DNA of 64,000 nt from Alteribacillus bidgolensis (GCF_002886255.1 NZ_KZ614149.1:434001-498000), one strand, 5' to 3'; positions 8,516-16,668 are shown, counted from the stretch's first letter. Program-made: numbers and translations. The notes: generated by a model from the sequence alone, not told the origin.

Positions 8516-8743
8516 TTATAATCACCGTCTTTTCTGAGGAATGGTTCGAAGTAAAGGGAAGGGTATGTGGAACAGATTATAGTAGTCTTAACAACCAGTA
8601 TAGATGAAATTTGATCACTTTTGTAGTTGATTATATGGGGTTGAATCATGTTCTAAATAGTTTATCAATCTGCTGTGGGGTTTATATAAGGACTTTTAAA
8701 AAAAGAGACAGAAAATGCAGGGTAAGGCATGTTGAGAGGATGA

Positions 8744-9565
8744 GTGAATGTGCTGACACTTGAGGAATATATCGCTAGAAGGAAAAGAGAAGATCGTCTT
8801 AACGAATTTGATATTGATTCTAGAATGGATGATATGAAAACCTGTGTAAACTACGTCTTTGACTATTTCAATCAACATTTGGATGAATGGAGTATGAATG
8901 AGCAAACTGTTTTAAATAGTGAACGGTTACAAAAGTTCAAGAAACAATTAGGTCATTATGATCCTGATATCCAAGAATGGTTAGTCAATATTTATGATGA
9001 GTATGATAAACAGCTTAATCGTTCCATTATCAACTTCTTAAAGAAAGATGAGTTATTTCTCCTTTACCATACGGATAGTGAATTTAGAAATATCTCCTAT
9101 GACTGCTATTCAGCGCTAATAAAGAAAAATCCTTTTTTAAAAGGTCAAACGGAGATGTTATTCAGGTTCATTAAGGGTTTTCACGACAAAGTTAGCGATG
9201 ATATCAATGATGTGTATATAACGGAAGACGTAAACCAGTGGGTCGAAAGAACATGGATGAAATATAAAGTTAATATGTTTGCATTTGCTTCCAACTGGGT
9301 AAATCGCTTTTTTGATAATGAAAGTTTATGGCCAGTAAAACATAAAAGGAAGACCAATGAAAGTGGGAGAAAATATGAGTATGATATAAAACAAAAAAGT
9401 AATTTATTTAATATGAACCTGTTTTATAAGAAGGTATCCAATAAACCTTTTATAAAAGGAAAAAAACAGTTCATTGAAATATTACTGATGTGGTTTTGGT
9501 TGCAAGAGATCGATGACTCACAGAAAGAATACTGGGAAGAATATCTGGAGAAATCATTATCATAG
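8744..9565 (+). CDS. Hypothetical 273-residue protein
   Basis: An uninterrupted frame with GAGAGGA upstream of a GTG start (8744; GTG 8750 is an alternative with better spacing). I do not recognise it. The protein is rich in aromatic and charged residues, has no signal peptide or transmembrane helix, and looks all-helical: TLEEYIARRKREDRL at the N-terminus, FNQHLDEWSM and DVNQWVERTWMKYKVNMF in the middle, and a tryptophan-rich end (LLMWFWLQEIDDSQKEYWEE). It sits between a HEPN-motif gene and an IS21-type relic, so it may belong to transferred DNA. Confidence 0.6.
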   Translation: MNVLTLEEYIARRKREDRLNEFDIDSRMDDMKTCVNYVFDYFNQHLDEWSMNEQTVLNSERLQKFKKQLGHYDPDIQEWLVNIYDEYDKQLNRSIINFLKKDELFLLYHTDSEFRNISYDCYSALIKKNPFLKGQTEMLFRFIKGFHDKVSDDINDVYITEDVNQWVERTWMKYKVNMFAFASNWVNRFFDNESLWPVKHKRKTNESGRKYEYDIKQKSNLFNMNLFYKKVSNKPFIKGKKQFIEILLMWFWLQEIDDSQKEYWEEYLEKSLS

Positions 9566-9589
9566 CTGATTTGCCTGCATTGAATACTG

Positions 9590-9822
9590 CACTTAATTTG
9601 TACCAGCCCTGCAATCTTTTGTACCACTCCTTGCCGAGCTTTTTACCACCTTATGCAGAGTCGTTTACCAACCTCCTGTATACTGAATGAGCGTGCCCCT
9701 TTTTGGCATTACATTTGTTTACAGGAGGTTTTTTATGTTCCCATACCGCTACATGCTGGAATTGCATGGAGAAGAGCGAAGTCTACGCACCATCTCAAAA
9801 CAAAGGAAGGAGGAGTTTAAGT
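9590..9822 (+). mobile_element. Left end of an IS21-like element with truncated istA
   Basis: Repeated TTGTACCA-type motifs at 9598-9656 resemble the multiple terminal repeats of IS21-family elements. They are followed by a 30-codon frame from 9735 (MFPYRYMLELHGEERSLRTI...) resembling the start of an IstA transposase, which ends at 9822 where the LysR gene begins. A perfect 11-bp inverted repeat, AACCTCCTGTA (9670-9680) and TACAGGAGGTT (9720-9730), places the transposase ribosome-binding site inside a hairpin. The rest of istA and all of istB are gone. Confidence 0.5.
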
Positions 9823-10741
9823 GACATTGCAACAATTGAGATATGTGATTGAAGTGGCGAAGCAACGATCGATTAGTAAAGCTGCGCATCGATTGTTTAT
9901 TAGTCAGCCGAGTCTGTCGAATGCGATTAAAGAATTGGAGAATGAACTGGGGATTGCGATTTTTTCTCGTACGAATAAGGGGATTGTTATTACGTCAGAG
10001 GGTTCGGAGTTTTTAGGTTACGCCAGGCAGGTGATTGAACAGACAGACTTGCTTGAAAACCGCTATGCCAATGCGGCTCAATCCCCGCAGCAGCATTTCT
10101 CTGTATCTGCCCAGCATTATGCCTTTGCGGTCAGTGCGTTTGTGAAGCTGTTGAAAAATTATAATCGGGATGAATATGAGTTTACGTTACGAGAGACGAG
10201 GACGTATGAAATAATTGATGATGTAAAAAACCTTCGTAGTGAAATTGGGATTTTGTATGTAAATGATTTTAACCAACAGGTCATTCGGAAGTTTCTGAGA
10301 GAAGGAAATTTAACGTTTCATGAGCTATTTCAGGCCAAGCCGCATGTGTTCATCAGTTCAACTAATCCACTCGCGGCTCAGAAGTATGTTACCTTAGCTG
10401 ATTTGGATCCTTATCCGTATTTGTCATTTGAACAAGGGGACTATAATTCGTTTCATTTCTCCGAGGAGATATTAAGCACCATCTCAAGGCGCAAAAATAT
10501 TCGTGTCAGTGATCGGGCCACGTTGTTTAACCTGCTGATAGGATTGAATGGATACACGATTTCCACAGGGGTAATCAGTTATGACATCAACGACGATGAT
10601 ATTGTGGCGGTGCCGCTTAAGGTGGATGAGAGCATTACAGTCGGGTATATTCAACATAAGAATGTGGCAAACAGCCCGCTGGCAACGATTTATATCAATT
10701 TCTTAAAGGAAACGATTGCCGAAGAACTAACTTTGCTATAG
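9821..10741 (+). CDS. LysR-family transcriptional regulator
   Basis: A 306-residue LysR protein: N-terminal winged HTH (QLRYVIEVAKQRSISKAAHR, then ISQPSLSNAIKELENELG) followed by a periplasmic-binding-type effector domain from about residue 90. The GTG start is preceded by GGAGGAG, placed exactly at the end of the istA relic, so the insertion remnant now supplies or abuts its leader. The next gene, a homocysteine-methyltransferase-like enzyme 94 bp downstream in the same direction, is the likely target. The inducer is unknown. LysR proteins usually control a neighbouring gene and themselves. Confidence 0.88.
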   Translation: MTLQQLRYVIEVAKQRSISKAAHRLFISQPSLSNAIKELENELGIAIFSRTNKGIVITSEGSEFLGYARQVIEQTDLLENRYANAAQSPQQHFSVSAQHYAFAVSAFVKLLKNYNRDEYEFTLRETRTYEIIDDVKNLRSEIGILYVNDFNQQVIRKFLREGNLTFHELFQAKPHVFISSTNPLAAQKYVTLADLDPYPYLSFEQGDYNSFHFSEEILSTISRRKNIRVSDRATLFNLLIGLNGYTISTGVISYDINDDDIVAVPLKVDESITVGYIQHKNVANSPLATIYINFLKETIAEELTLL

Positions 10742-10835
10742 GTTAAAGCTATGACAAAGCATAGAATTTACGTGTTATGCTATACCATTATTCAATGCTA
10801 CACTGACCCTACATTACTAAAGGAGAGGGTTAGCA

Positions 10836-11888
10836 GTGGGGAAAAGAAGTTTAGAACAAAGATTAAACGAAGGCACAGTCGTTGTAGCCGAAGGATATTT
10901 ATTTGAAATGGAGCGCAGAGGTTATTTACAGGCAGGATCGTTTGTACCAGAAGTAGCGCTGGAGCACCCGGAGGCTTTAAAGCAAGTATATCGAGATTAC
11001 ATGAATGCCGGTTCAGATGTGGTTTTAGCTTTCACCTATAATGCCCACCGTGAAAAAATGAGAATTATAGGTAAAGAACATTTACATGAGCCGTTAAACC
11101 GGAGTGCGATTCGTTTGGCGAAGGAAGTGGCGAAAGAACATCCTACAGAAGAAGCGTTAGTTGCAGGCAACATTTCGAATACGAATATTTTTGATCCGGA
11201 AGATGCTGATTCTGCGGAAGAAGTAAGAAGTATATTTGCAGAAATGGCCACGTGGTGTAAAGAAGAAGGCGTCGATTTTATAAATGCGGAAACTTTTTAT
11301 TACCATGAAGAGGCCGTTATTGCGCTAGAGGAAATTCAAAAACAAGGTCTGCCGGCAGTCGTTACATTAGGGCTGATGGGCGAAAATATACTGCGGGATG
11401 GTTATACCGTTGAAGAATCCTGTAAAATTCTTTCTGAAAAAGGTGCGTTAGTGGTTGGGATGAACTGTTTCCGCGGACCAAATACGATGCAGCCATACCT
11501 GAAGGGAATTAGAAATGAGGTAGAAGGATATGTCGGTGGATTGCCCATTCCATATCGCACGACAGAAGAACACCCGACGTTCTTCAACTTGCCCGATGGA
11601 GGATGCAGTTGTTCCTTGCCGACCGAAACCACGTTCCCGACATCCTTAGACCCGCTTTATCACAATCGGTACGAATTAGCGGAATGGGCGAAAGAAGCAA
11701 AAGATATTGGTATTAATTATATTGGTCTTTGCTGCGGGGCCTCACCTGCGATGATCAGAGCAGTAGCAGAAGCGATAGGATACGAAACTATTAATTCCAA
11801 ATATTCACCGGATATGGAGAAACACTTCTTATTCGGGAAAGATAAAACGCTAAAGGGTCATAATCTAAACTACAGTAAAAAAGCATAA
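10836..11888 (+). CDS. Homocysteine S-methyltransferase family (betaine-homocysteine-methyltransferase-like)
   Basis: A 350-residue TIM-barrel methyltransferase of the BHMT/MetH N-terminal family. The zinc cysteines are visible: one in GMNCFRGP (about residue 211) and the pair in GLCCGASP (about residue 297). The N-terminal LNEGTVVVAEGYLFEMERRG corresponds to the start of the barrel. A GTG start lies after AAGGAGAGG. The family moves a methyl group from betaine, a sulfonium compound or S-methylmethionine to homocysteine. In a halophile, glycine betaine or DMSP breakdown is a reasonable guess. It is probably controlled by the upstream LysR protein. Confidence 0.82.
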   Translation: MGKRSLEQRLNEGTVVVAEGYLFEMERRGYLQAGSFVPEVALEHPEALKQVYRDYMNAGSDVVLAFTYNAHREKMRIIGKEHLHEPLNRSAIRLAKEVAKEHPTEEALVAGNISNTNIFDPEDADSAEEVRSIFAEMATWCKEEGVDFINAETFYYHEEAVIALEEIQKQGLPAVVTLGLMGENILRDGYTVEESCKILSEKGALVVGMNCFRGPNTMQPYLKGIRNEVEGYVGGLPIPYRTTEEHPTFFNLPDGGCSCSLPTETTFPTSLDPLYHNRYELAEWAKEAKDIGINYIGLCCGASPAMIRAVAEAIGYETINSKYSPDMEKHFLFGKDKTLKGHNLNYSKKA

Positions 11889-11971
11889 GTCATAAGGTGA
11901 TCATTGAAAGAGGGTAAGCAGGAAAGCGATAATAAATATGTCTTTACTGGGGCGCTTCTTATTTGAACAAG

Positions 11972-12011
11972 ATGGATGCATTCTTCATTAACTGAAGCTG
12001 CATCCATTTTT
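11972..12011 (+). terminator. Rho-independent terminator after the methyltransferase
   Basis: ATGGATGCA and TGCATCCAT form a 9-bp stem, with CTTCA/TGAAG extending it inside, followed by TTTTT. Confidence 0.75.
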
Positions 12012-12121
12012 AAGACTGGTAAGGTCTCCGCAAAAGCTGGTACAAAAGATTGCATACGTGGTAAAAAACGCCCGCCGTACTCATGCATCAAGGAGTATTT
12101 CAAATTCAGTAAAATTCTTAA

Positions 12122-12164
12122 AGCTAATTTCTCAGCATTATAAGCGAGAAATTAGGCTTTTTTA
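12122..12164 (+). terminator. Second terminator-like hairpin
   Basis: GCTAATTTCTC and GAGAAATTAGGC form a stem of about 11 bp followed by TTTTTT. No gene lies between it and the hairpin at 11972, so it may have belonged to a lost gene or act as backup. Confidence 0.65.
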
Positions 12165-12216
12165 TTATGGGAAATTAGCATTTCCTTTATAAATCAAACT
12201 TTTACATCGGTTTTTA

Positions 12217-12266
12217 TTAACAATACTCATTCGTTTATGATAAAATATTGTTGACATTGTCAACAA
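12217..12266 (+). promoter_or_regulatory. Promoter with a 19-bp palindromic operator
   Basis: TTAACA and TAAAAT, 18 bp apart, form a plausible -35/-10 pair. Just downstream lies TTGTTGACATTGTCAACAA (12248-12266), an 8-bp inverted repeat around a 3-base centre, placed at the expected transcription start and ending one base before the AAGGAGG ribosome-binding site. A repressor bound here would block transcription. The gene it precedes has a possible DNA-binding C-terminus, so autoregulation is a reasonable inference. Confidence 0.6.
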
Positions 12267-12279
12267 GGAGGCGTTTCAC

Positions 12280-12795
12280 TTGAAGAAGTCGACAGCCTTT
12301 ATTATGAAAGAGTTTTCCTTTTTGAAAAAATATCTGTCAGATGGTGATCTTAAAGTAACAGACGATGTATTTGCAACCCTATCCAATGTAGAAAAGACGT
12401 TTTTACAGTTAGCATGTTTTTATGAGGATCCTGACCATTCCTCGTTTAACTTAGCGATGGTGTATCAAAACTTGGATAATGACTGGTTAGAGGTGGCATT
12501 GGAGTCTTTATACATCTTCTTTTCGGAGGATACGTATCTTTTAAAAGATCCTTCTTTCTCTATCATGAGTGAGGGCGAGGAATACATGAACCAGGTCCAA
12601 TTTGCGGATTATTTAAAGGAGAATGGCCTAAATTATGATCGGCGCAAGCTTAATGTGTATGTAAAAAGAGGAGTTGTTCCTGCGGCTGATTTAACATTGG
12701 CTGGTACAAAATACTGGGAAAGAGCCACCTGTGAAGCATTCCTGCAGCAGGAGAGAAAGAAAATGCCTTATTCATCTTCTCAAGTCTCTGAATAG
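12280..12795 (+). CDS. Hypothetical protein with a possible MerR/excisionase-like C-terminus
   Basis: A 171-residue protein starting at TTG after AAGGAGGCG. Residues 1-105 are acidic and probably helical, with no recognised motif. Residues 108-160 (VQFADYLKENGLNYDRRKLN, then VYVKRGVVPAADLTLAGTKYW) have the look of a small winged helix of the MerR/excisionase kind, in which G-x-x-x-W is common before the wing. The gene stands alone behind a strong palindromic operator, as expected for a self-controlled regulator. The family is not recognised with certainty. Confidence 0.6.
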   Translation: MKKSTAFIMKEFSFLKKYLSDGDLKVTDDVFATLSNVEKTFLQLACFYEDPDHSSFNLAMVYQNLDNDWLEVALESLYIFFSEDTYLLKDPSFSIMSEGEEYMNQVQFADYLKENGLNYDRRKLNVYVKRGVVPAADLTLAGTKYWERATCEAFLQQERKKMPYSSSQVSE

Positions 12796-12796
12796 T

Positions 12797-13261
12797 AAGC
12801 TGGAGCTTATTTGTTTGCTGTAGCAAACGTGTTGATAATGTATCAAACAGATGATAATTTAAATCATAAATGAAATTTCAATTACTGTAATTTTGGAATA
12901 ACTGTAAGAGCATCAGTTTATTAGTTATGGGATATTGTCTATTTCCTTCACCGGTTTCACGTGGTACGTGCATCGGGTGATGTCTTAGGTTGTTCAGTGT
13001 ATCAGTAAGAATGATCTAATTCTAAGAGGATTTTAGTAGTAAAGTGATATATTTTATAAATTGGATGGCAGTACAACAGACTGATCGAAAAGCAAAAGTC
13101 GCTTTCCGTCATTCTGTAAGTGTCGCTTCGGTATTAAACGCCCCGATAACCACGGATTGTAAGGGAGGACCCAACAATCCGTAGGTTCCTGTGTCGTTTG
13201 CCTGACGGCCATACCGAACGAGCCAGGAGAAAAATATCGCAGAAACCACCTCCACTTTTCA
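12797..13261 (+). other. Intergenic region with nested inverted repeats
   Basis: No credible gene. Between about 13127 and 13225 there are two nested inverted repeats: an outer CTTCGGTAT / ATACCGAACG and an inner perfect ACGGATTGT / ACAATCCGT enclosing a G-rich loop. GC content is higher than in the flanks. It might be part of the decayed intron next to it or a separate structured element. Confidence 0.35.
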
Positions 13262-13576
13262 GAGGTTGATGGAATGGATCCGAAGAAGATTGCGCATGAT
13301 TCGATGGAAAGAATGGAAACTGCCCAAAACAAGGAGGAAGAATCTTATCGCCTTAGGTGTAACACGATCGAAAGCGTATCAATGGGGAAATACAAGAAAA
13401 GGCTACTGACTTATTGCCCACAGCACCGTTCTTCACCACACGCTAAACGATCAATACTGGCGATGGATGGGATTAATGTCTTTAATATAAACACGTTTGA
13501 TTTTCATGAAACCGCCGAATACGGATCCGTACGTTCGGTAGTGGGAGAGTACGGGGATTAGTCATCCCCTCCTATA
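13262..13576 (+). mobile_element. 3' fragment of a group II intron: maturase C-terminus and domain V/VI
   Basis: Read in the frame through 13277, the DNA encodes RRRLRMIRWKEWKLPKTRRK, then KAYQWGNTRKGYWLIAHSTV, the C-terminal end of a group II intron reverse transcriptase/maturase, up to a stop near 13479. It is followed by the domain V-VI like block at about 13505-13576 (GTACGTTCGGTAGTG, then GGGGATTAGTCATCCCC). The reverse transcriptase core is absent. The 5' intron fragment at 6935-7100 may come from the same ancestral copy. Confidence 0.75.
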
Positions 13577-13828
13577 ACTGCTTCGTTAGTTTTAAGGACA
13601 TTGCTACATTAATCTATATGTTTTTACCTATATTTATTGAAAAGATCATCAAATTATTACATTTTTAACACAACGTAAATATTATTAATGTTGGATATTT
13701 TTACATACTAATCTGTTGTGAAGAATTGACATAGTGGTAAAAATATTAACTTACTTCAATTTTTGGTTTCAAAAAACACAATATTAGTCTAAAATTTATT
13801 AGGTAATAATACATAGGAGGAAAGGTTT
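13577..13828 (+). other. AT-rich intergenic stretch
   Basis: No gene, hairpin or known RNA motif is apparent. The final part leads into the AGGAGG of the Sda-like frame and may carry its promoter. Confidence 0.3.
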
Positions 13829-13952
13829 GTGAGTTTACGGAGTATCAACTTCTGTTTTATTGGATGCAAATCAAAAAGCAAAGGTACTTGAACTTGATGA
13901 AGATTTTATCAATCTTATTAAAGAAGCGTTGGAAGCTCAATTTGTACATAAA
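13829..13952 (+). pseudogene. Sda-like sporulation checkpoint peptide, possibly frameshifted
   Basis: Sda blocks the sporulation kinases KinA/KinB after DNA damage. Here the reading SVLLDANQKAKVLELDEDFI plus NLIKEALEAQ aligns with the Sda pattern (E-L-L ... K-A-x-x-L-x-L-D-x-D-F-I-x-L-I-x-x-E). The best ribosome-binding site (AGGAGGAAAG) precedes a GTG at 13829 in a different frame, so one shift near 13850 is needed. Without it only a TTG at 13860 without a good ribosome-binding site is available. It may be a decayed or a misread sda. A clear terminator follows. Confidence 0.45.
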
Positions 13953-13974
13953 TAAAATGTCATAACAACTTATG

Positions 13975-14006
13975 AGATAGCAGCGAAAAAGTCGTTGCTA
14001 TTTTTT
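13975..14006 (+). terminator. Rho-independent terminator
   Basis: TAGCAGCGA and TCGTTGCTA pair over 9 bp with one G-T pair and a 5-base loop, followed by a run of eight T. Confidence 0.8.
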
Positions 14007-14068
14007 TTATTCTTTTGTAGGACTTTTGTAATCATTGTTGAATTATTAAAGATGGGAGGTGATAAACA

Positions 14069-14266
14069 ATGGTGAAAGAGGTTGTTAATAATCAAGAGCT
14101 TCATATGATAAAAGCTAAAAACAGTGCACAGTTACAAACAGAATTGTACAAAGTTCTTAATTTTTATGGAAATAATGGAACTGAATATGCATTGATAACC
14201 CAAGTAAAACCACTAAATGATCATAAATTTATTGTAATTATAGATATAAACAAGCTGCAAAAATAG
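14069..14266 (+). CDS. Hypothetical small protein
   Basis: A 65-residue product with an excellent GGGAGGTGAT ribosome-binding site, so probably translated. I do not recognise it. The middle part looks helical (KNSAQLQTELYKVLNFYG) and the end alternates as beta strands (EYALITQVKPL, HKFIVIIDIN). There is no signal peptide or transmembrane helix, and no partner gene nearby. Confidence 0.5.
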   Translation: MVKEVVNNQELHMIKAKNSAQLQTELYKVLNFYGNNGTEYALITQVKPLNDHKFIVIIDINKLQK

Positions 14267-14565
14267 TAAATTTACCTTAAATTACCTAAGATATTAAAAA
14301 TGTCAGTCTTCACGTTAAACTTCCTTAATTCATCGAAAGAAATGCCCCTCTTTATGGGAACAGTAGTTTACCCTTATCCTTTAAACAAACAATTTACTTT
14401 TCCCAAGCCTCATCCAAAATATTTTTCACTTCTTTTGTTTTCTTGGTGCTTCAATCATAACTCTCTTTGTTCAGATAGTAGGATTTTCACAAATTAAGAT
14501 TGTCTTTATGTTAAATTGTCCTCTTATGCTAGAATAATAGCATAATTTGTAAAGGGAGGGGTTCT
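14267..14565 (+). other. Intergenic stretch before the SLH-MBL gene
   Basis: A 65-codon open frame here (14300-14497) has no ribosome-binding site and unconvincing composition, so it is not called. The last 50 bp are AT-rich with TAGAAT-like -10 sequences and presumably carry the promoter of the downstream surface-protein gene. Confidence 0.3.
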
Positions 14566-16215
14566 ATGAAAATCGGAAAGTACATACTTTCGTTGGTGTT
14601 TGTTTTTACTTTGATAGCACCCGTTGTATCGGCCGATTCTCAACAATTCACAGATGTATCGTCCGGTTTTTGGGCTGAGAAGGAAATTGAATATTTAGCT
14701 GAAGAAGGCATCATTTCAGGTTATGAAGATGGGACATTTAGACCTAATGAGCCGGTAAAGCGTAGTCAAGCAGCATCGATGATTGTTGAAGCATTGGATT
14801 TAGACACCACAAATCGTCCTGCAGCTGATTTTAAAGATATTGATAATAGTTTTCATGCCTATGACGTAGCTGCCACTGTACAAGATGAAGGTATTATCGG
14901 TGGGCGGGATGGTCATTTTATGCCAAACAATGCTTTGACACGTGGTCAAATGGCAGCAGTGTTGAATCGTTCTTTTGATTTTGAACAGCCAGAAGGTACA
15001 TATAATTTTGCTGATGTTGATGAAGAGGATACGTTTTATAATGATATTTCTACCATTGCAGAAGTCGGTGTGACAACAGGCTACTCTGAAGATAACACTT
15101 TCCGTCCAAATAATGAGACTACACGTGCCCAGTTTTCCGTATTCTTGGCAAGAGTTCTTGATTCAGAAAAGTTCGTCGAAGATGATGTCGCTTACCCGGC
15201 AGTTAACCTTGATGTCCATTTCATTGATGTTGGACAGGGAGACAGCATTCTACTAGAACCTAACGGCGGTGGTGGAAATATACTCATTGATGGAGGCCGA
15301 AAAGGAGAAGGCGAAACAGTCGTTCAATATTTAGAGGAGCAGGGAGTCAATGAATTAGAATGGGTTGTCGCTACACATCCTGATGCTGACCACATTGGTG
15401 GTTTGATTGATGTACTCAATGAAATTGAAGTTAAAAATGTCTTAGATAGCGGAAAAGAACACACCACTGATACTTACTTTGAATATCTAGAAACAATTGA
15501 TGAAAAAAATATAAATTTTGAAGTAGCAGAAGAAGGAGATTATTTAGATACAGTAACAGCAGAAATCCAAATTCTTAATGGATATAATGACAGCAGTGAT
15601 TTAAACGAATCTTCTATTGTTTTGCATACGACTTATGGGGAAACTACAGCCCTATTTACTGGTGATGCTACTGTAGATAACGAGGCAGAAATGATTGAGG
15701 AATATAATGTGGAAGCAGATGTTTTAAAGGTTGGACATCATGGAGCTGCAACTTCTACAAGTGCAGAATTCGTTGAGGCAGTTGATCCTGAAATGGCTAT
15801 TCTTTCGTACGGAGAAAATAGTTATGGACATCCAGACGCAGATGTAGTGGATCGTCTCAGAAATGCAGATGTTGAACTATATAGTACTTATGAGTCAGGA
15901 GATATTGAAGTTTCATTAAGTCACCAACGTCCAATTATCCAAGAAGAAAAGTGGACAGGTGATGGTGAAGGAGAGGTATCAGAACCAGAACCTACGCCAG
16001 AGCCGGATCCTGAACCAACTCCAGGGGTGATTAATATCAATACTGCTGGATATGAAGAGTTGCAAGAAATTACCGGAGTGGGTCCAACAATTGCTGAACG
16101 TATCATTGAATACCGTGATACTTACGGTGACTTTGAAAGCATAGAGGAAATCATGAATGTTAGTGGCATTGCGGAAGGTCGTTTTGAGGAGATGAAAGAC
16201 GAGATCACAGTATAG
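14566..16215 (+). CDS. Surface protein: SLH x3, ComEC-type metallo-beta-lactamase domain, ComEA-type HhH domain
   Basis: A 549-residue exported protein. Residues 1-23 are a Sec signal peptide (cleavage near VVSA-DS). Three S-layer-homology repeats follow (about 26-70, 86-130, 146-190; each has a F-x-D-V/I start and an R/T-R-x-Q end), which bind the wall polymer. Residues about 213-455 are a metallo-beta-lactamase domain of the ComEC kind: HFIDVGQGDSILLE, then the metal motif THPDADHIGG (about 268-277), FTGDA and GHHGA. An acidic Pro-Glu linker (about 468-485) leads to a C-terminal helix-hairpin-helix DNA-binding domain (VININTAGYEELQEITGVGP), as in ComEA. It reads as a wall-anchored nuclease-like enzyme with its own DNA-binding module. 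Substrate is inference. A DUF3006 gene follows 10 bp later. Confidence 0.88.
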   Translation: MKIGKYILSLVFVFTLIAPVVSADSQQFTDVSSGFWAEKEIEYLAEEGIISGYEDGTFRPNEPVKRSQAASMIVEALDLDTTNRPAADFKDIDNSFHAYDVAATVQDEGIIGGRDGHFMPNNALTRGQMAAVLNRSFDFEQPEGTYNFADVDEEDTFYNDISTIAEVGVTTGYSEDNTFRPNNETTRAQFSVFLARVLDSEKFVEDDVAYPAVNLDVHFIDVGQGDSILLEPNGGGGNILIDGGRKGEGETVVQYLEEQGVNELEWVVATHPDADHIGGLIDVLNEIEVKNVLDSGKEHTTDTYFEYLETIDEKNINFEVAEEGDYLDTVTAEIQILNGYNDSSDLNESSIVLHTTYGETTALFTGDATVDNEAEMIEEYNVEADVLKVGHHGAATSTSAEFVEAVDPEMAILSYGENSYGHPDADVVDRLRNADVELYSTYESGDIEVSLSHQRPIIQEEKWTGDGEGEVSEPEPTPEPDPEPTPGVININTAGYEELQEITGVGPTIAERIIEYRDTYGDFESIEEIMNVSGIAEGRFEEMKDEITV

Positions 16216-16225
16216 GAGTGATATC

Positions 16226-16471
16226 GTGGAGAAATATACAATTGACCGGTTTGAAGGAGAACTAGCTGTTCTCCTTCTTTCCGGTAATGAAACGGTACAA
16301 AAAGATGTACCAAAAGAGCAGTTACCGGATGGTGTACAAGAGGGCGACGTAATTAAGATAAAATGGATGGATGATGGAACTGTTAAAGAAGCCACTTTTA
16401 ATAAGGAAGAAACTGAATCAAGGAAAGAAAAAGCAAAATCGCTTCTGGAAAAATTGAAGAACAAAAAGTGA
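16226..16471 (+). CDS. DUF3006 domain protein
   Basis: An 81-residue protein with the DUF3006 pattern: YTIDRFEGELAVLL at the start, a middle P-x-x-Q-L-P-x-G-V-x-E-G-D-V-I, and a charged helical tail. The GTG start follows TAGGAGTGAT. DUF3006 genes are typically found beside ComEC-like metallo-beta-lactamase genes, exactly as here, so the two are almost certainly an operon. The function is unknown; a small beta-barrel accessory role is a common guess. No signal peptide is present, so if it works with the surface enzyme it does so before export, or it acts separately. Confidence 0.82.
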   Translation: MEKYTIDRFEGELAVLLLSGNETVQKDVPKEQLPDGVQEGDVIKIKWMDDGTVKEATFNKEETESRKEKAKSLLEKLKNKK

Positions 16472-16501
16472 GAGTAAGGCCTTCAGACCTTGCTCTTTTT
16501 T
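16471..16501 (+). terminator. Terminator of the SLH-MBL/DUF3006 operon
   Basis: AGAGTAAGG and CCTTGCTCT form a 9-bp stem with one G-T pair, followed by six T. Confidence 0.8.
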
Positions 16502-16668
16502 ACATGGACAAGAATTTTTTCTTCTTCTGTTAAAGGGCCATTTTCTCGAATAACTTATGTACAGAAAAAAGGAACAATTTATCAGAGAAAGTCTAGGAAA
16601 AAGTTTTGTTGACAACTGCAAAACACAGGAGTAGATTTATCTTATCAAAATTAAAAAGATGCCTTTTT

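Noticed and set aside
13054..13332. Reverse-strand frame of 92 codons and a plus-strand frame at 13274-13561
   Set aside because: Both are wrong-frame readings of the group II intron fragment; the frame encoding the maturase C-terminus is a third one.
14300..14497. 65-codon frame with phenylalanine- and proline-rich product
   Set aside because: No ribosome-binding site, composition unlike a real protein, and no neighbour relation.
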